A program made the translations under genes and the position numbers. DNA of 48,531 bases from Glomus cerebriforme (lineage: Eukaryota; Glomeromycota; Glomeromycetes; Glomerales; Glomeraceae): the NCBI GenBank assembly GCA_003550305.1, contig QKYT01000015.1, forward strand, positions 192,560 to 241,090, read 5' to 3'. Of this stretch, positions 10,601-22,971 are shown piece by piece; the stretch's first letter is position 1, and each line of letters begins with the position of its first letter. A model generated the notes under the pieces. The model worked only from the letters and a program-made list of their open reading frames with translations, was not told the DNA's origin and searched no databases.

Positions 10601-13295
10601 ATAATCACAATTTTATAAATTAGGTATAATACATTATATTATTTCTTACAAAAACTACAATCAATATAAGGGCAATAATAATAATCTATTTTATTTTAAT
10701 ATAATGATTTTATAATAAAAAATCGTTAAAGCATTCAAAAAAATTTACACAATTCTCATTTATTCTTGATTGCTATAAATGGATGATAAAAAAAAAGAAA
10801 TGTCATAATTCTATAATTATTGAACTTGTAACTATGATTTTTTAAACTTTTTCCGAGAATAACATCACCTTGCAGAAATGAGGAAATAAAATGTTGACTT
10901 TAATTACTTGATTAATAAATTAGTGACAAAGTTCGAGCGCATTTTAACCAAAAACATAATCAACATCAAATGAATATTGACATTTATAGCGTAGTAGACA
11001 ATTTTTCATTGGTTGGCTCAAAATCATCAATAAATGAATAAATGCCCTTCCCTTTTTGATAGTAATCATCAAATGTTATACTTACATAATTACATTGTTG
11101 AAATCATCTTCCCAAAGTTATTATCTCATCATCATCAACTTTTGTGAAACAATACCATAGTGAAGAGGGACGGAATTTATTGTGGCAAAAATGTGCAGAT
11201 TGTTCGATGACACGTTCTTTAAATGTGAAAATAATCAGTAATTTGTTAATAATTAAACGAACAAATGACACGTTCTAAGATTAGGCACCTAGTTGTTGTA
11301 TATTATTAAAATTCATATGTTACTGTTGTCATAAAATTTACTATTAAGTGAAATAATTAATAATTAAAAAAAAAAAATTTAACAACAATATGAGCGCCAC
11401 TGTATAACATTTTATTGTATTCATTCAAAATTACGTAAAGATAAATACTTTCTATTTAAAGGATAATATTAAAGATGAACATGAAGAATTTCATGAATTT
11501 GATTTGTCCAAGAAAAAAAATCTAATCTTTTTTATTATATAAAAAAAGGTAGGATGATTACCCGATTTCCGAGCAAAGTTAAGAATATTTTGAATATCAA
11601 AAAAAAAAAAAAAAAATTTTTTTTTCAGAATGTCGAAAAAGCTATTATTTCTATTAACAAAATGTTATTGTCACACAGCGTGTTAAAAATATATCATTTT
11701 CATTGGAAGTTAAAGGAATAAACGTTTAAACTCAAAAAAAAAAGTTAAATTTGTTACACAATAAAGTCTCGCAAACACAAATTTACAAATAAATGTTTGA
11801 CACACGGCAATAGTACTAAAAAATTCCGAAAGGTTGGCGGACTTTGGGATAAAATCCGTCCGAATTTTTTTGATCGGTAAAATTTTGATTTCTAATTTCA
11901 AAGCGTATTTGTTTAGATTTTCACTTATCATTATTTATTTATTATTATCATGTGATAATTTTTAGATACAAACAAGCCTTGAAAGATTTAATTGTATCCA
12001 AAAAAAATAAAATAAAATAAAAAAAACCTAGAAATTTATGCGTAATGATTCATAAAATCATTTAGTTATTCATTAAATCATAATTCATTATCCCATTATC
12101 ACTGCATCATTTCACTACATCATTCCACTACATATTCAATGCATCATTTAATCATCACCGGAACTTTATATATTTTAATTAAGCCAAACGGGTAGTCCTA
12201 CACGGCCATCTGGCATATTGAATCGTTGCCAATTAATAAGAGCAAAGCCAAACAATGGCAAAGCATAAATAAAAGAAATTTGAATATAAACTTGAATATG
12301 ACATGAAAAATAAAAGACGGATACATTTTTTTAGGCATCGTTAATATTAATTGATATTTTTTTATATATATAATACGGGAATAGACGGAATAAATATGTC
12401 ACACAGTTATAGTTTATATAGGTTTAGTTTGATTTTAGTTTATTAGTATAAATATTGTTTATCAATCTGTAAAATAATGATGATATTATTCTCTAAGTTT
12501 TATTATTTTAAAATTTTTTGTTTCCGCGTAAAATCTCCATAAACGGGATAAATTCGTTTTGTGGCTAAAAAGTAGTTGCATTTACAATCTTAAAAAGAAA
12601 CCGATACCTAAGCATGGCTTTCATATTGATTGTGTAACCTTGCATTCTTCGAAATCAAAAAAATAATCTTGTTTGATTGTTGCTCAAAACCTTAATAATA
12701 CTCCCCATTTTCTCCATTATTTTTCCTTCCGGTTCTTTCTCTCTTGATAGTTGACCTTTGAAACGTCAAAGCCCAAAAATTATTTTTTATTCCAAGTTAG
12801 TTCTTGTTCTTTCAACTTTCCACGTTTTTTAACGAAATTTTTTTTAAAAAAAAAAAATTTTTTTTTNTTTTNTTTTTTTTTAAAAAAAAATTGGAATAAA
12901 AAGTAAGTAAAAGTTTTTTTTTTTTTTTTTTTGTAATTTTTTTTTAAATTAATTTTTTAATTATATATCATATGTTAGACTATTAGACTTATATGAGAAT
13001 CTTATTTAGATAACTATCTTCGCTATTGTTGCTTCACGTAGTACCGGTTTTTGGGCCTTATGTTGAACTTTAGCTTTTATATAATTTATGATAGTATAAT
13101 AATATAATTTCTTTGCGTTTCTTTTTTTTTAACGATACTTGATAATAATCTTTATGATAAAAATCTATTGAATGATCTCTTTCTTGCTCTGACGTTATCT
13201 GGAAGAATCTTTTTTAATTTAAAAAATTATCTTCAGACAGACAATTTTACGTATATATTAGTCAACAAATAAATAATTACAATTTCAAAAAAGAT
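10601..13295. other. gene desert, then promoter region of the glycosyltransferase gene
   Basis: No gene is supported. A minus-strand 73-residue frame at 11710-11931 has no recognisable domain. Poly-A/T tracts are common, including an A-then-T run near 11600-11626 and a T/A homopolymer hairpin with ambiguous bases at 12839-12891. The last 300 bases before 13296 should hold the promoter of the plus-strand gene, but I see no defined site. Confidence 0.4.
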
Positions 13296-15256
13296 ATGGG
13301 AATACAACGAATGCTACACCATGTTTTCGAATTAGTAGCTCCAACCACTGCTTTAAGTGCTATATTTATCCTCTTTTTGGGACCTTTAATCATTCCTCGT
13401 GCATATATTTGGTTCTTGTTAATTTACTTTATATCGTATTTGTTCATATCTCTTAATCATTTTCTTAAATTTTGCCATACTGTGCGAAATATTAAGAGAA
13501 CAATTCGAAATTGGAACGCGTCACAAGAACAATCTTCGACGCGTAATTATTCTAAAGAAATAGTTAAAAGTACTGCTACAAGTAATGGAAGGATAACGCC
13601 ACCAAGAAATGGATATACATCTGTATCTACGAATGATGATTTCGATAATGATAACAGAGCAAGTGATATGGAAAAAGCAGAAAAGTTGTATGATGCTTAT
13701 TACATTCATGCTTTTGTTATTCCAAATTATGATGAACCTGAACCTTTATTAAGAGATACCATCAAGAGATTGGAACAACATAGGTTTATAAAAATTTTTT
13801 AAATAAAATCTTATTTGAAATTGTTTCACATATTATTAATCTTCCTTTTATTTTCCTTTTTAAGGAATGCTACCACAAATTATGTCATTGTATTGGCAAT
13901 GGAAGCTTCAGAGATTGATCATAGAACAAAAGCTGATAATCTCAAGAGAAATTTTGATGGATCTTTTCTTGATTTTATCATTACAGTTCATCCAAAAGAT
14001 TTACCTGGTGAAAGTCGAGGAAAAGGAAGTAATGTAGCTTATGCTGCTAGAGCTGCTTGTGATGAATTGGTTCGTAAAAGGATCGACAAAAGACGCGTCG
14101 TTTTTACAATCACGGATTCTGATTCTGCTATTCCAGAACTTTATATACGTCATGTGGAAAAGGCATTTTCTGAATCCGATGATCCTTACGCGACAATTTG
14201 TTCTCCTCCAATCTTTTTCTCAAGAAATGCGCTTAATGTACCTGCTGCAGTGCGCGTCACGGATATTATGTGGTCTATAATGGTTATGCAAAATTTAAGT
14301 AATCGTAAGGGGCTAGCATTCCCTTGTTCAACATATAGTTTAAGCATGGTAAAAAAAAAAAAAAGGAATTAATAATTTCTTATTAAAATTTTATTTTTTT
14401 TTTGTTTATGATTATTTTAAAAATGAATTTGATATTTTTCTAACTAATTATAATAAAATTATTAAAGGTTCTTGCTGAACAAGTTGGATTTTGGGATACC
14501 AACAAGGATGCGGTCGGTGAAGATTTACACATGTGGCTTAAATGCTTTTTCAAAACCGGGGGAGTTGCTAGAACAATTCCAATATATGTTCCTATAAATC
14601 TTACAAATGTTCAAACAACTGGTTATATGTCAAACATATATGCGCGTTGGGTTCAAGCAAAACGTCATTATAATGGAGTTGCTGATGTTGCTTATTCGCT
14701 GAAATTCGCTTTTGGGGACAGCAATCAATATTCGGACACAAAATCACTTTTGGGATCTTCAATACCATCATGTCTCATGTCATGTTCAATTGTTGACAAA
14801 CTTACCGTTGTATTTCATGTTTTGGAAGCTCACATGATTCCTGCAACTTCAGGATGGATTATGTTTGCGGCTGTTCCTTTTACACAACTACTTATATCCA
14901 CTTATTCACCTTTATATGATTATTATCCAAGTTTTCAGAATCCAATAGTCACTTCAGAATTCTATGCTTATATGTTTTATCTTATACAAACAGTTAGTAT
15001 ATTATTACCTATGCCTTTACTAATGTGTGCTGTGCTGTATGAAAGTTTGCATAAAACGGTAGATCTTGATTTATTCAAGAAAAGTTCCAACGAAACTAGA
15101 ACATGGAGGTATTATATGGACTATGCTTGGCTCCCTGTGAGCGCTTGGTTATTTTTAACTTTGCCAAGTACAATGGCTTGTGTAAAAAGGTTAACAAAGA
15201 GTGAGGAAAAATATGTGGTAGCAGAAAAGGTGTTTTCAGAAGAATTAACACGCTAA
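13296..15256 (+). CDS. membrane-bound family 2 glycosyltransferase
   Basis: Three exons, 13296-13783, 13865-14348 and 14468-15256, give 586 residues; both introns are short GT..AG introns and every junction keeps frame. The protein starts with two hydrophobic helices (about residues 10-30 and 34-62), then a Ser/Thr-rich loop. The glycosyltransferase core follows: VIPNYDEP (beta1 nucleotide-binding strand), RGKGSNVAYAARAA, the metal-binding DxD in ITDSDS (D247, D249), the catalytic-base region GEDLHMW (E342-D343) and an ARWVQAKRH segment in the place of the QxxRW motif. The C-terminal third has several further membrane helices. This matches fungal GT2-like proteins distantly related to chitin, cellulose and hyaluronan synthases. 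It probably makes or extends a cell-surface polysaccharide or glycolipid at a membrane; the donor sugar cannot be read from sequence. It is not a canonical chitin synthase, because it is too short and lacks the chitin synthase motif order. Confidence 0.88.
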
Positions 15257-16787
15257 CAGAAAACAATGTAATTGATCTATATGAATAATAATATATAATG
15301 TAAAAAATGCAAATTGAAATTTTGAAATTTGGTTTTTTTTTCTTTTTTTTTAAGAAAAATAGAATGGTATATATATATTTTGAAGAGCAATAAAAGACAA
15401 AATTCAGGACTTTTTTTTTTTTTTTTGATAATTTATTTATAATTTGTTATTAATTCATTTTTTATTTCTCTAAAAAACTAATTATTACTATCATCATTTA
15501 TTACATGTTAATTAATTCATTTTTATATTTTATAAATGTTTCAATTTATGTAATATTTTGGTGATGATAATTTTTATTTCTTTCCTTTTTTTGGGCAATG
15601 TAGATTTGTTTTATTTATTTATTTTTTTTTTCTTTTCTTTTGTATTATATACATATTTATTTAATTTATTTATTTATTATTATTATTTTTTTTTTTTTGT
15701 TAAATTTTTTATTTAAGATTTTTTAAGTTTCTTGTATTAGTTTTTTANNNNNNNNNNNNNNNNNNNNNNNNNNNNNNTTTTTTTTTTCCGAGATAATTTT
15801 TTATACCATACAAATTTCCTTGTCCTATCGGGGAATTCACCATAATTAAATTTCTGATTTCTAAAATTTGGATTCATACCAATATTTTTTTTAGTAATAA
15901 AATTTTCTTTGCATTAATAGGTGCTAAAGTTTTATACCACCCATGAGGCACGTTTCGCTAGGACTCAACTATACATGTTCTATCATGTGTAATTGATCAA
16001 ACCAAAATTAGCGTCGTCACAATTTGTCGGTTACATAAAAATACATATTTAAAGAAACTTTCTTAATTAACGAAAGAATGGTGCATGCATTCGATCAATG
16101 TTGAGAATTGGACATTGTTTAATTCCCAGAAATGGATTATTGGACTTTGATATAATTTTGGTCAAATTACAGTTTATAATTATAATTTAGGTCGAATTTA
16201 TAAAAATTAAAATTTTATATAAATTTATTATGGAAATTTATTATAGTCCGAATAATTTATTAAAATTTGGAATTGAAATGGACTAAGTCCATTAGTCCCA
16301 AAAGGTCAACACTGCAGTGAATATTCATCGTATTCATCTCGTCCCAAGCTAATGTTTAAGATTTAAAAAATGTAGTTAATATGTTAACTAATTGAACATA
16401 TCTCTATATATAATAAATTTAAAATTTAATTACAAGAAATAAGTTTTTTTTTGCTTATTCATTAATATTAAAATAATTAATTACATTATTTTTTTACACT
16501 ATGATTTTTAAAATTATTAGCTTTTTTTTTTCTGTACCATATATTGTTTATATATAGTACAAATTTTCTTTTCAAGTATGTACATTCTTTTCTTTTTTTG
16601 AAAATAAAATAATAAAATTTTTCGCTATATACTTCTATAAATATTATGCCCAATTTAGCGTATATAATCTTATTATCGCTTCGCCTCTTTCACATACTAA
16701 ATAAAATATTTTACTATATATATTTCTATTTAATACCTCTATTTATCTCGAAAGTCTTATTGTTGTTCTTATTGTTTCTGATGCATT
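15257..16787. other. intergenic region with 30-N assembly gap
   Basis: No gene visible. T-rich 3' flank of the glycosyltransferase with long homopolymers (for example T runs near 15411-15426), then 30 N at 15748-15777. After the gap a moderately complex stretch (15830-16330) shows no open frame. It lies 3' to both neighbouring convergent genes. Confidence 0.6.
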
Positions 16788-18463
16788 TTATTTAATATTC
16801 TTTTTTTCAACTTTTTCCAGTATTTCAAGAACTTGTTCATAAATGACAAACATTAAACCACTTTGCATAGCAGTCCATGCTACACGTGGTCCAATTCCTC
16901 TAAACAATCCTCCAATTCCTTGATCTCTATAATTCCATAACATTCCTTCCCATATTCCTGAATAATAATAATGTGTTAATTTTTGTGTAGTTGAAGGAGT
17001 AGATGTAGTTTGTTTTGTTGTTGAGGGTTTTCTCTGTGTTTGTAATAATGTTTTAATTACATCCAGTGGTGTTGTTAATGCTCCCGCTAATCCACCCGCA
17101 AAAGCTCCAGTAGCAATCTCCCATTCTAAACTCAAATTATTGCTATTTTTAAACATCATTGCCCATAATTTAAATTTCTCTATAAAAATTTATAAAATGT
17201 TAGTGACCTAATAATAATGAGATAAAACACAAATAATTATAAAGAAGAATAATTTTTTTTTTAAACCTACCATAAAATGCAAATTGCAACGCTGAAAATG
17301 GTACATCCCTTAATAGAGTTGCTTTATATCCGTGATAAAATGCACTTGGCCCTTCCAATTTATATATCTAAAAAAAAAAGATAAAAGAAATTAATGTCGC
17401 ATGTTTAATCATATAAATAAATTAATTATAATATAAATCAAGTAAAGTAGCCCATGGCAAACGAACCACCAAGGCGCAAACGAACCATCTGCGCAGCGTG
17501 CCGGGTATTTTTATAATTATATCCACTAACAAAATGTGGATTATTATATCGCCCTTGTAATTGCAATCTTGTTTTTAATACCTAAATTATAATGATACAT
17601 TTATATGTTAAATATATGAACATGAAAATAATTACTACAAAGTTACAGGACAAACCTCAGAGGGCACATATACAACAGATGCCATGATATCCCCAATGGA
17701 CCCTAATGAAACAATAATTTCCAAAATAAAAATTATTAATATTTTTTTTAAAAAAAAAATATTTTTTTTTAACGACTATTTTTCTCACCAGCAATTAAAT
17801 GCACAACCGTATCAGGAACCCCGATACCAAATCCAATCATATTGCGCTTCACAAACTCATATGTTCCAAAATATATTGTAGTAGCTGGTACTAAAAAAAT
17901 TAAACTTGTCAATAATATTTTCTTGATTATAAAGTCCAAACATGTATACTACCTGAACCTAACATTGCAGGAGCAACACCACCATATAATCCACGCGTTA
18001 GGCCTTCTTGCTTAAATATTGTAGTATAAGCGTGCAGCATATTTTGATACTTTGGAGGTTTAGCTAGTTTTTGACCCTGTAATCGAGTTTTTACTGTATC
18101 GATACTAAATAAAGATTGGAATTAAACGAATTTTGCGAATATCACCAATAATAAAATATATATATATACATTCTAATATTTACCTATGCATCAAAAAATC
18201 AGCGGTTGAGCCACCAAGACCTCCAGCTAACATTACCTAACACAAATAAAACCGATCAATCAATAATAAGATAAAATTGAACAAGATAAAATTTTTAAAC
18301 ATACGTTCGTAAGTGGCTTGAATTCTGTATAAGCATAATCATCCAATAATATCATTGATTCACTCGTTGAAGTGACTCGTGGATTTTTCGAATCCATTGC
18401 GGAAATGGTTTGTTTTGTCGACTGACTTGTTGAAGTATCACATTGGTTTGGAAGTTCTATCAT
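16788..18463 (-). CDS. mitochondrial carrier, MME1/YMR166C-like
   Basis: Eight exons on the minus strand: 18305-18463, 18184-18236, 17953-18104, 17789-17890, 17656-17702, 17486-17581, 17271-17367 and 16788-17179. Together they encode 365 residues. All junctions keep frame; the seven introns are 62-118 bp. The protein is a six-helix SLC25 carrier with three repeats. The signature motifs are HSIDTVKTR (first repeat, residues 70-78, with Ser in place of the usual Pro), VPSEVLKTR (P169 to R176) and TPLDVIKT (P273 onward). [14 protein letters not shown] and [12 protein letters not shown] segments close the repeats. The MHSxDTVKTR and [17 protein letters not shown] blocks are typical of yeast Mme1 (mitochondrial magnesium exporter) and relatives, so the likely role is transport of Mg2+ or a related solute across the inner mitochondrial membrane. 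An S-adenosylmethionine carrier is the main alternative. The first 50 residues are a Ser/Thr-rich extension. Confidence 0.88.
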
Positions 18464-18736
18464 GGTACTGTCATTAACTGTAAGATTATCTCTTCTTCAC
18501 TCCCAGCACTTAACACTTATCAAAAGTTCTCTTTCTTTTCTTTTCTTTAGCCTGTCCTAAGATATCTTGATATTATAAAAGGAATCGCAACTAAATTAGC
18601 AGCATCATTGATCAAGGATCTATTAATGATTCATGTGATATCTATGAACCGCAGCATATATGTCGGTGTTACGTTACATAGCATTTGACCTTTTTATAAG
18701 GAATGGTCCAAAAAAAAAAAAAATTTAGGCATAATA
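18464..18736. promoter_or_regulatory. divergent intergenic promoter region
   Basis: This 273-bp gap separates the divergently transcribed carrier gene and the acidic-protein gene, so it must hold both promoters. Visible features are a pyrimidine-rich stretch TCTTTCTTTTCTTTTCTTTAG (18529-18549) and an A tract at about 18710-18723 just upstream of the plus-strand ATG. No specific factor site is claimed. Confidence 0.5.
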
Positions 18737-19225
18737 ATGTCAGACAAATCTCCAACCATTTCCACAGAATTTCTGTCAATTTCTTCACCAACTGAAGAAA
18801 CAATTATTCCCAATCTAATTATAGAAGAATTACCAGATACTTATATTTCAGATAAAATAGAACAAAATATTGTTGATTATGAGATTTTATCTAAATCATC
18901 AGATGGATATGGCTCTGATGATAATTTCTCTTCTGAAGTATCATTCGAAGACGAATCCCAAAATGATCGTAAAAAGCGTAATGCTGGTGACGATCTTGCA
19001 GATGTAGCAACAACTCCTCCTGTTATTAGTGAAAGAGGATTGATCATCGAAGAAGTTCATGACGTTGAGAGTATAGAAAAAGAGCAAATCGAAATCGCTA
19101 TTATTGAAGAAGTGGAGAGCTATCAAGACGTTAGTAAGAAAGGAAGTGGTGATGGTCCATCTAAATTCAAAAAGAATAAAAAAAGAAAGACTAATGATAA
19201 AAGAAATGAATCAACTGTGGGGTGA
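18737..19225 (+). CDS. acidic single-exon protein with C-terminal basic tail, unknown function
   Basis: A single open frame of 162 residues begins at the first ATG after an A tract and ends 3 bp before AATAAA. It is rich in Glu, Asp, Ser and Ile, with near-repeated IIEE segments (NLIIEELPD, GLIIEEVHD, IAIIEEVES) spaced through the protein. It ends in a Lys/Arg cluster KFKKNKKRKTNDKRN that could be a nuclear localisation signal. No transmembrane segment or known domain is visible. The three IIEE blocks could be short linear interaction motifs. The reading frame is intact and codon use looks coding, but no family is recognised, so a transcript would be needed to confirm the gene. Confidence 0.6.
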   Translation: MSDKSPTISTEFLSISSPTEETIIPNLIIEELPDTYISDKIEQNIVDYEILSKSSDGYGSDDNFSSEVSFEDESQNDRKKRNAGDDLADVATTPPVISERGLIIEEVHDVESIEKEQIEIAIIEEVESYQDVSKKGSGDGPSKFKKNKKRKTNDKRNESTVG

Positions 19226-19408
19226 ATAAAATTTATTGTGTATACATGTTAGTTAAGCTCAAAAATATGCCTTTTAATAATTTAGGAATGTTCCTAGTGA
19301 AAAAAGTTAGTCACGTGTTTATATTCATAATAAATATTATTTTGTATAAGCCACATGAATATATAAATGTCAAATTTCGTGCAACCATTCAAAAAAAGAT
19401 CTTTCTGC

Positions 19409-20263
19409 ATGTCGCTCAAAGTCTTTTATATACATGGTCGTAGAAGGTACTAATGTTGCGAAATGTTGCTCAAGTTATTTGTTTTTATGAATGAAACTTA
19501 AAACTCGACCATTGTTTGATTTCAGTTCTTCTCAAACAGAAAAATGTCAATTTCTAAAGAAACATTTTAATGTTCATGCCGTTGATATGGTATAATTTTT
19601 ATTCCCATAGTTTAAAAATTTATAAATAATAAATATTTTATCACCGATCTTTTCTTCAATATTATATGATTGTTGAATGCATGTCATAAAGTCAGGACAG
19701 GATTTTGATGCAGATCTCAAACTTCAAGAGGAACATGTTAAAGAAATTCAACCTGATGTTATAGTTGGAAGTTCTTATGGTGGCGCAATTGCTATTACAA
19801 TGCTTCAAAAAGGTTTTTAATTTATATTCGTGATTACTTTGCTAAAGATTTCTTCAGATTAATTATTGTTTTAATTGATTTCTCGATTAGGGACATGGAA
19901 AGGACCAACAATTTTACTTGCGCAAGCATTTGTCCGTTATCAAAGCAATCCGTCAAAATTATGGTTACCGGAAGGAGGTAAAATTTGACGCGTCCCGCAA
20001 TTTTTTATTTGTGAGTCCATTCCTACGCAACTTACGATTTCTCATTCCTTGTTTATACAGTTGCAATTACGTTAATTCATGGAACAAAAGATAAAATAGT
20101 GGATATAGAAGGAAGTAGATTATTAGCCACGAAAGGGACTCCACAGTTAGTTGGATTGATTGAGATATCTGATGAACACCGATTACATTCTTTGATTGAC
20201 AATCAAATGTTCCTGGATTCAGTTAGAGAGGTTTATGAGAAACAAAAGAGATATCAGGAATAA
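19409..20263 (+). CDS. small alpha/beta hydrolase (YqiA-like esterase)
   Basis: Five exons, 19409-19446, 19526-19589, 19692-19812, 19891-19977 and 20061-20263, encode 170 residues; every junction keeps frame. The protein starts MSLKVFYIHGRRSS, the oxyanion-hole HG strand typical of the fold. The nucleophile elbow GSSYGG puts the catalytic serine at S62, IHGTKDKIVD supplies the aspartate (D114), and SDEHRL supplies the histidine (H143). All three triad residues are therefore present. The short length, the FLKKHFNVHAVDM segment after strand 1 and the DEHRL ending resemble bacterial YqiA/UPF0227 esterases and related eukaryotic proteins. It probably hydrolyses an ester or thioester in the cytosol; the substrate is unknown. 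The start was chosen because an exon beginning at 19409 supplies the HG strand, whereas the in-frame ATG nearer exon 2 (19493) would drop it. Confidence 0.85.
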
Positions 20264-21207
20264 TGGGAAACGCGTGCGTGATTTACAAAATAGGTTTATT
20301 ATTAGTTTCAATTATTGTGTTATGTTACGTAATTTTGATTTCACTCGCTTCTAATCACTTTAAATGGCAATAAGGCATCGAGATAACTTTGGAAATTTTG
20401 AAATTTTTGGAGATCTGATTGTGATTATACTGATTACAAAACAAGTTACTGTACTGTTTAGTACTTTAGTTATTTTAGAATCTTCGATAAACTATCGAAT
20501 TGAACCAATTTCAGGAAAACTTTTATTTGTTAGTCCGATTAAAATATTTTTATTTTGTGTATTTAAATTTGGTTCACTTTTCACGAATAAATCTATACAG
20601 TTCACGTAATTTCTATATTATATAAAAACAAAAATGATTCATTAAATTTTATGTAGAAAAATGGTATTAATAAGTACATAACTATTATAGAAATTCACTT
20701 TGATCATTGCTTATACATTTTTCTTACACGTCTGAATTCTGGTGACTAATTAACATACGAGTGAAGGTTGATATAAAATGTGAAAGTGAAATAACATTAA
20801 ACGATATTATTATACATCTCAAATAAAATAATTTACAAAATTACTACTGTTTGGAACGTGGTATTACAAATCACAAGTTATAGTGATTCGTACTACAGAT
20901 TTCATTGAAAGAAATATCATAAGTATTTTACTTTCGAGTTATCAATAGATACAATTATAGCTTAATGATGAATGGCAGATATGCGGGCTGTGTATAAAAA
21001 AGGGATGTGGTCACCTTCCTATTCTTGTTTACTAGCAACTAGTTCTGAAGTGCTCACTTGATTCAAATAGGGACTCAACAACAAGCACATTTACCACAAG
21101 CAAATCTCCAGCTTACCTCCTAGCGAAACATAACCTAAATATTCCATCCTCTCTTCTCAATCCACAAATTACTGTATACATTCCATATACGAAGAATACT
21201 TTCCAGT
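20264..21207. other. intergenic region and E2 promoter
   Basis: No coding signal; the 81-residue frame at 20364-20609 has no recognisable content. The final 200 bases contain CT/CA-rich sequence typical of a fungal 5' untranslated region before the E2 start codon. Confidence 0.5.
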
Positions 21208-22303
<1,096 letters not shown>

Positions 22304-22971
22304 TTGGTGTAGATTTCGCGTCAGGTTGGTGTTTTTTATTTTAAATCTAGACTTAATTTGATAAATAAAATGTATTGTTAGATGTCATTGTATCCTGAAT
22401 CGAAATCAAAAGATTATTCTTATTTTCTCTTTAAAATAATAAATAAATTTGTATTCGTTTTCAAGAATTATAATTTTTTACTGTCAGTTTTTTTTTAATT
22501 TCCCTTTTTTGATCATCATACTTAATATTTTCTTCTCATTTGTCTGTTCTATCTTATCATATTTGACATTTGTTGCTTTAGAATACCATAAATGTCCAAC
22601 ACATCGAACCGCAAGTGCTGAAAATATGAACTTTTATAGAACTATCGCTTGCTTGAGGAATTAAGAGATGTTTGCAATTTATGTGCTTTTAATATGTTTC
22701 TTATTTGTAATAATACCCATTTGAGATTTATTCTGGCTTAGAGTTCGTTTTTCCTTTCCTTTTCTTTAATAATTGAACTTTGCTGTAAAGAAATCTTTAA
22801 AAAAATCATTCTCTTCAAAAAATAAACTATTATAATATGATAATCGATAATCTGAGATTGTTATATGTTACACTACATGAACAATTTTCCGAAATATCAC
22901 AAGATCTTCAATTTACATTAACATTTGCATTGTTCAATCAGTTAAAAAAAAAACTTTTTTTTTCATTTTAA
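22304..22971. other. E2 3' flank and JmjC gene promoter
   Basis: No gene supported; the 71-residue frame at 22449-22664 is hydrophobic chance sequence. A poly-A/T stretch lies just before the next ATG at 22972. Confidence 0.5.

Noticed and set aside
12839..12891. Long A/T palindrome as a possible terminator or origin
   Set aside because: Homopolymer runs with ambiguous bases are more likely an assembly or sequencing artefact.
13521..13709. 62-residue minus-strand frame
   Set aside because: Antisense shadow of exon 1 of the glycosyltransferase.
17684..17881. 65-residue plus-strand frame
   Set aside because: Antisense to exons 4 and 5 of the carrier gene and the intron between them.
19222..19443. 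73-residue plus-strand frame between the acidic protein and the hydrolase
   Set aside because: It has no domain and overlaps the first hydrolase exon in a different frame; the hydrolase frame supplies the conserved HG strand.
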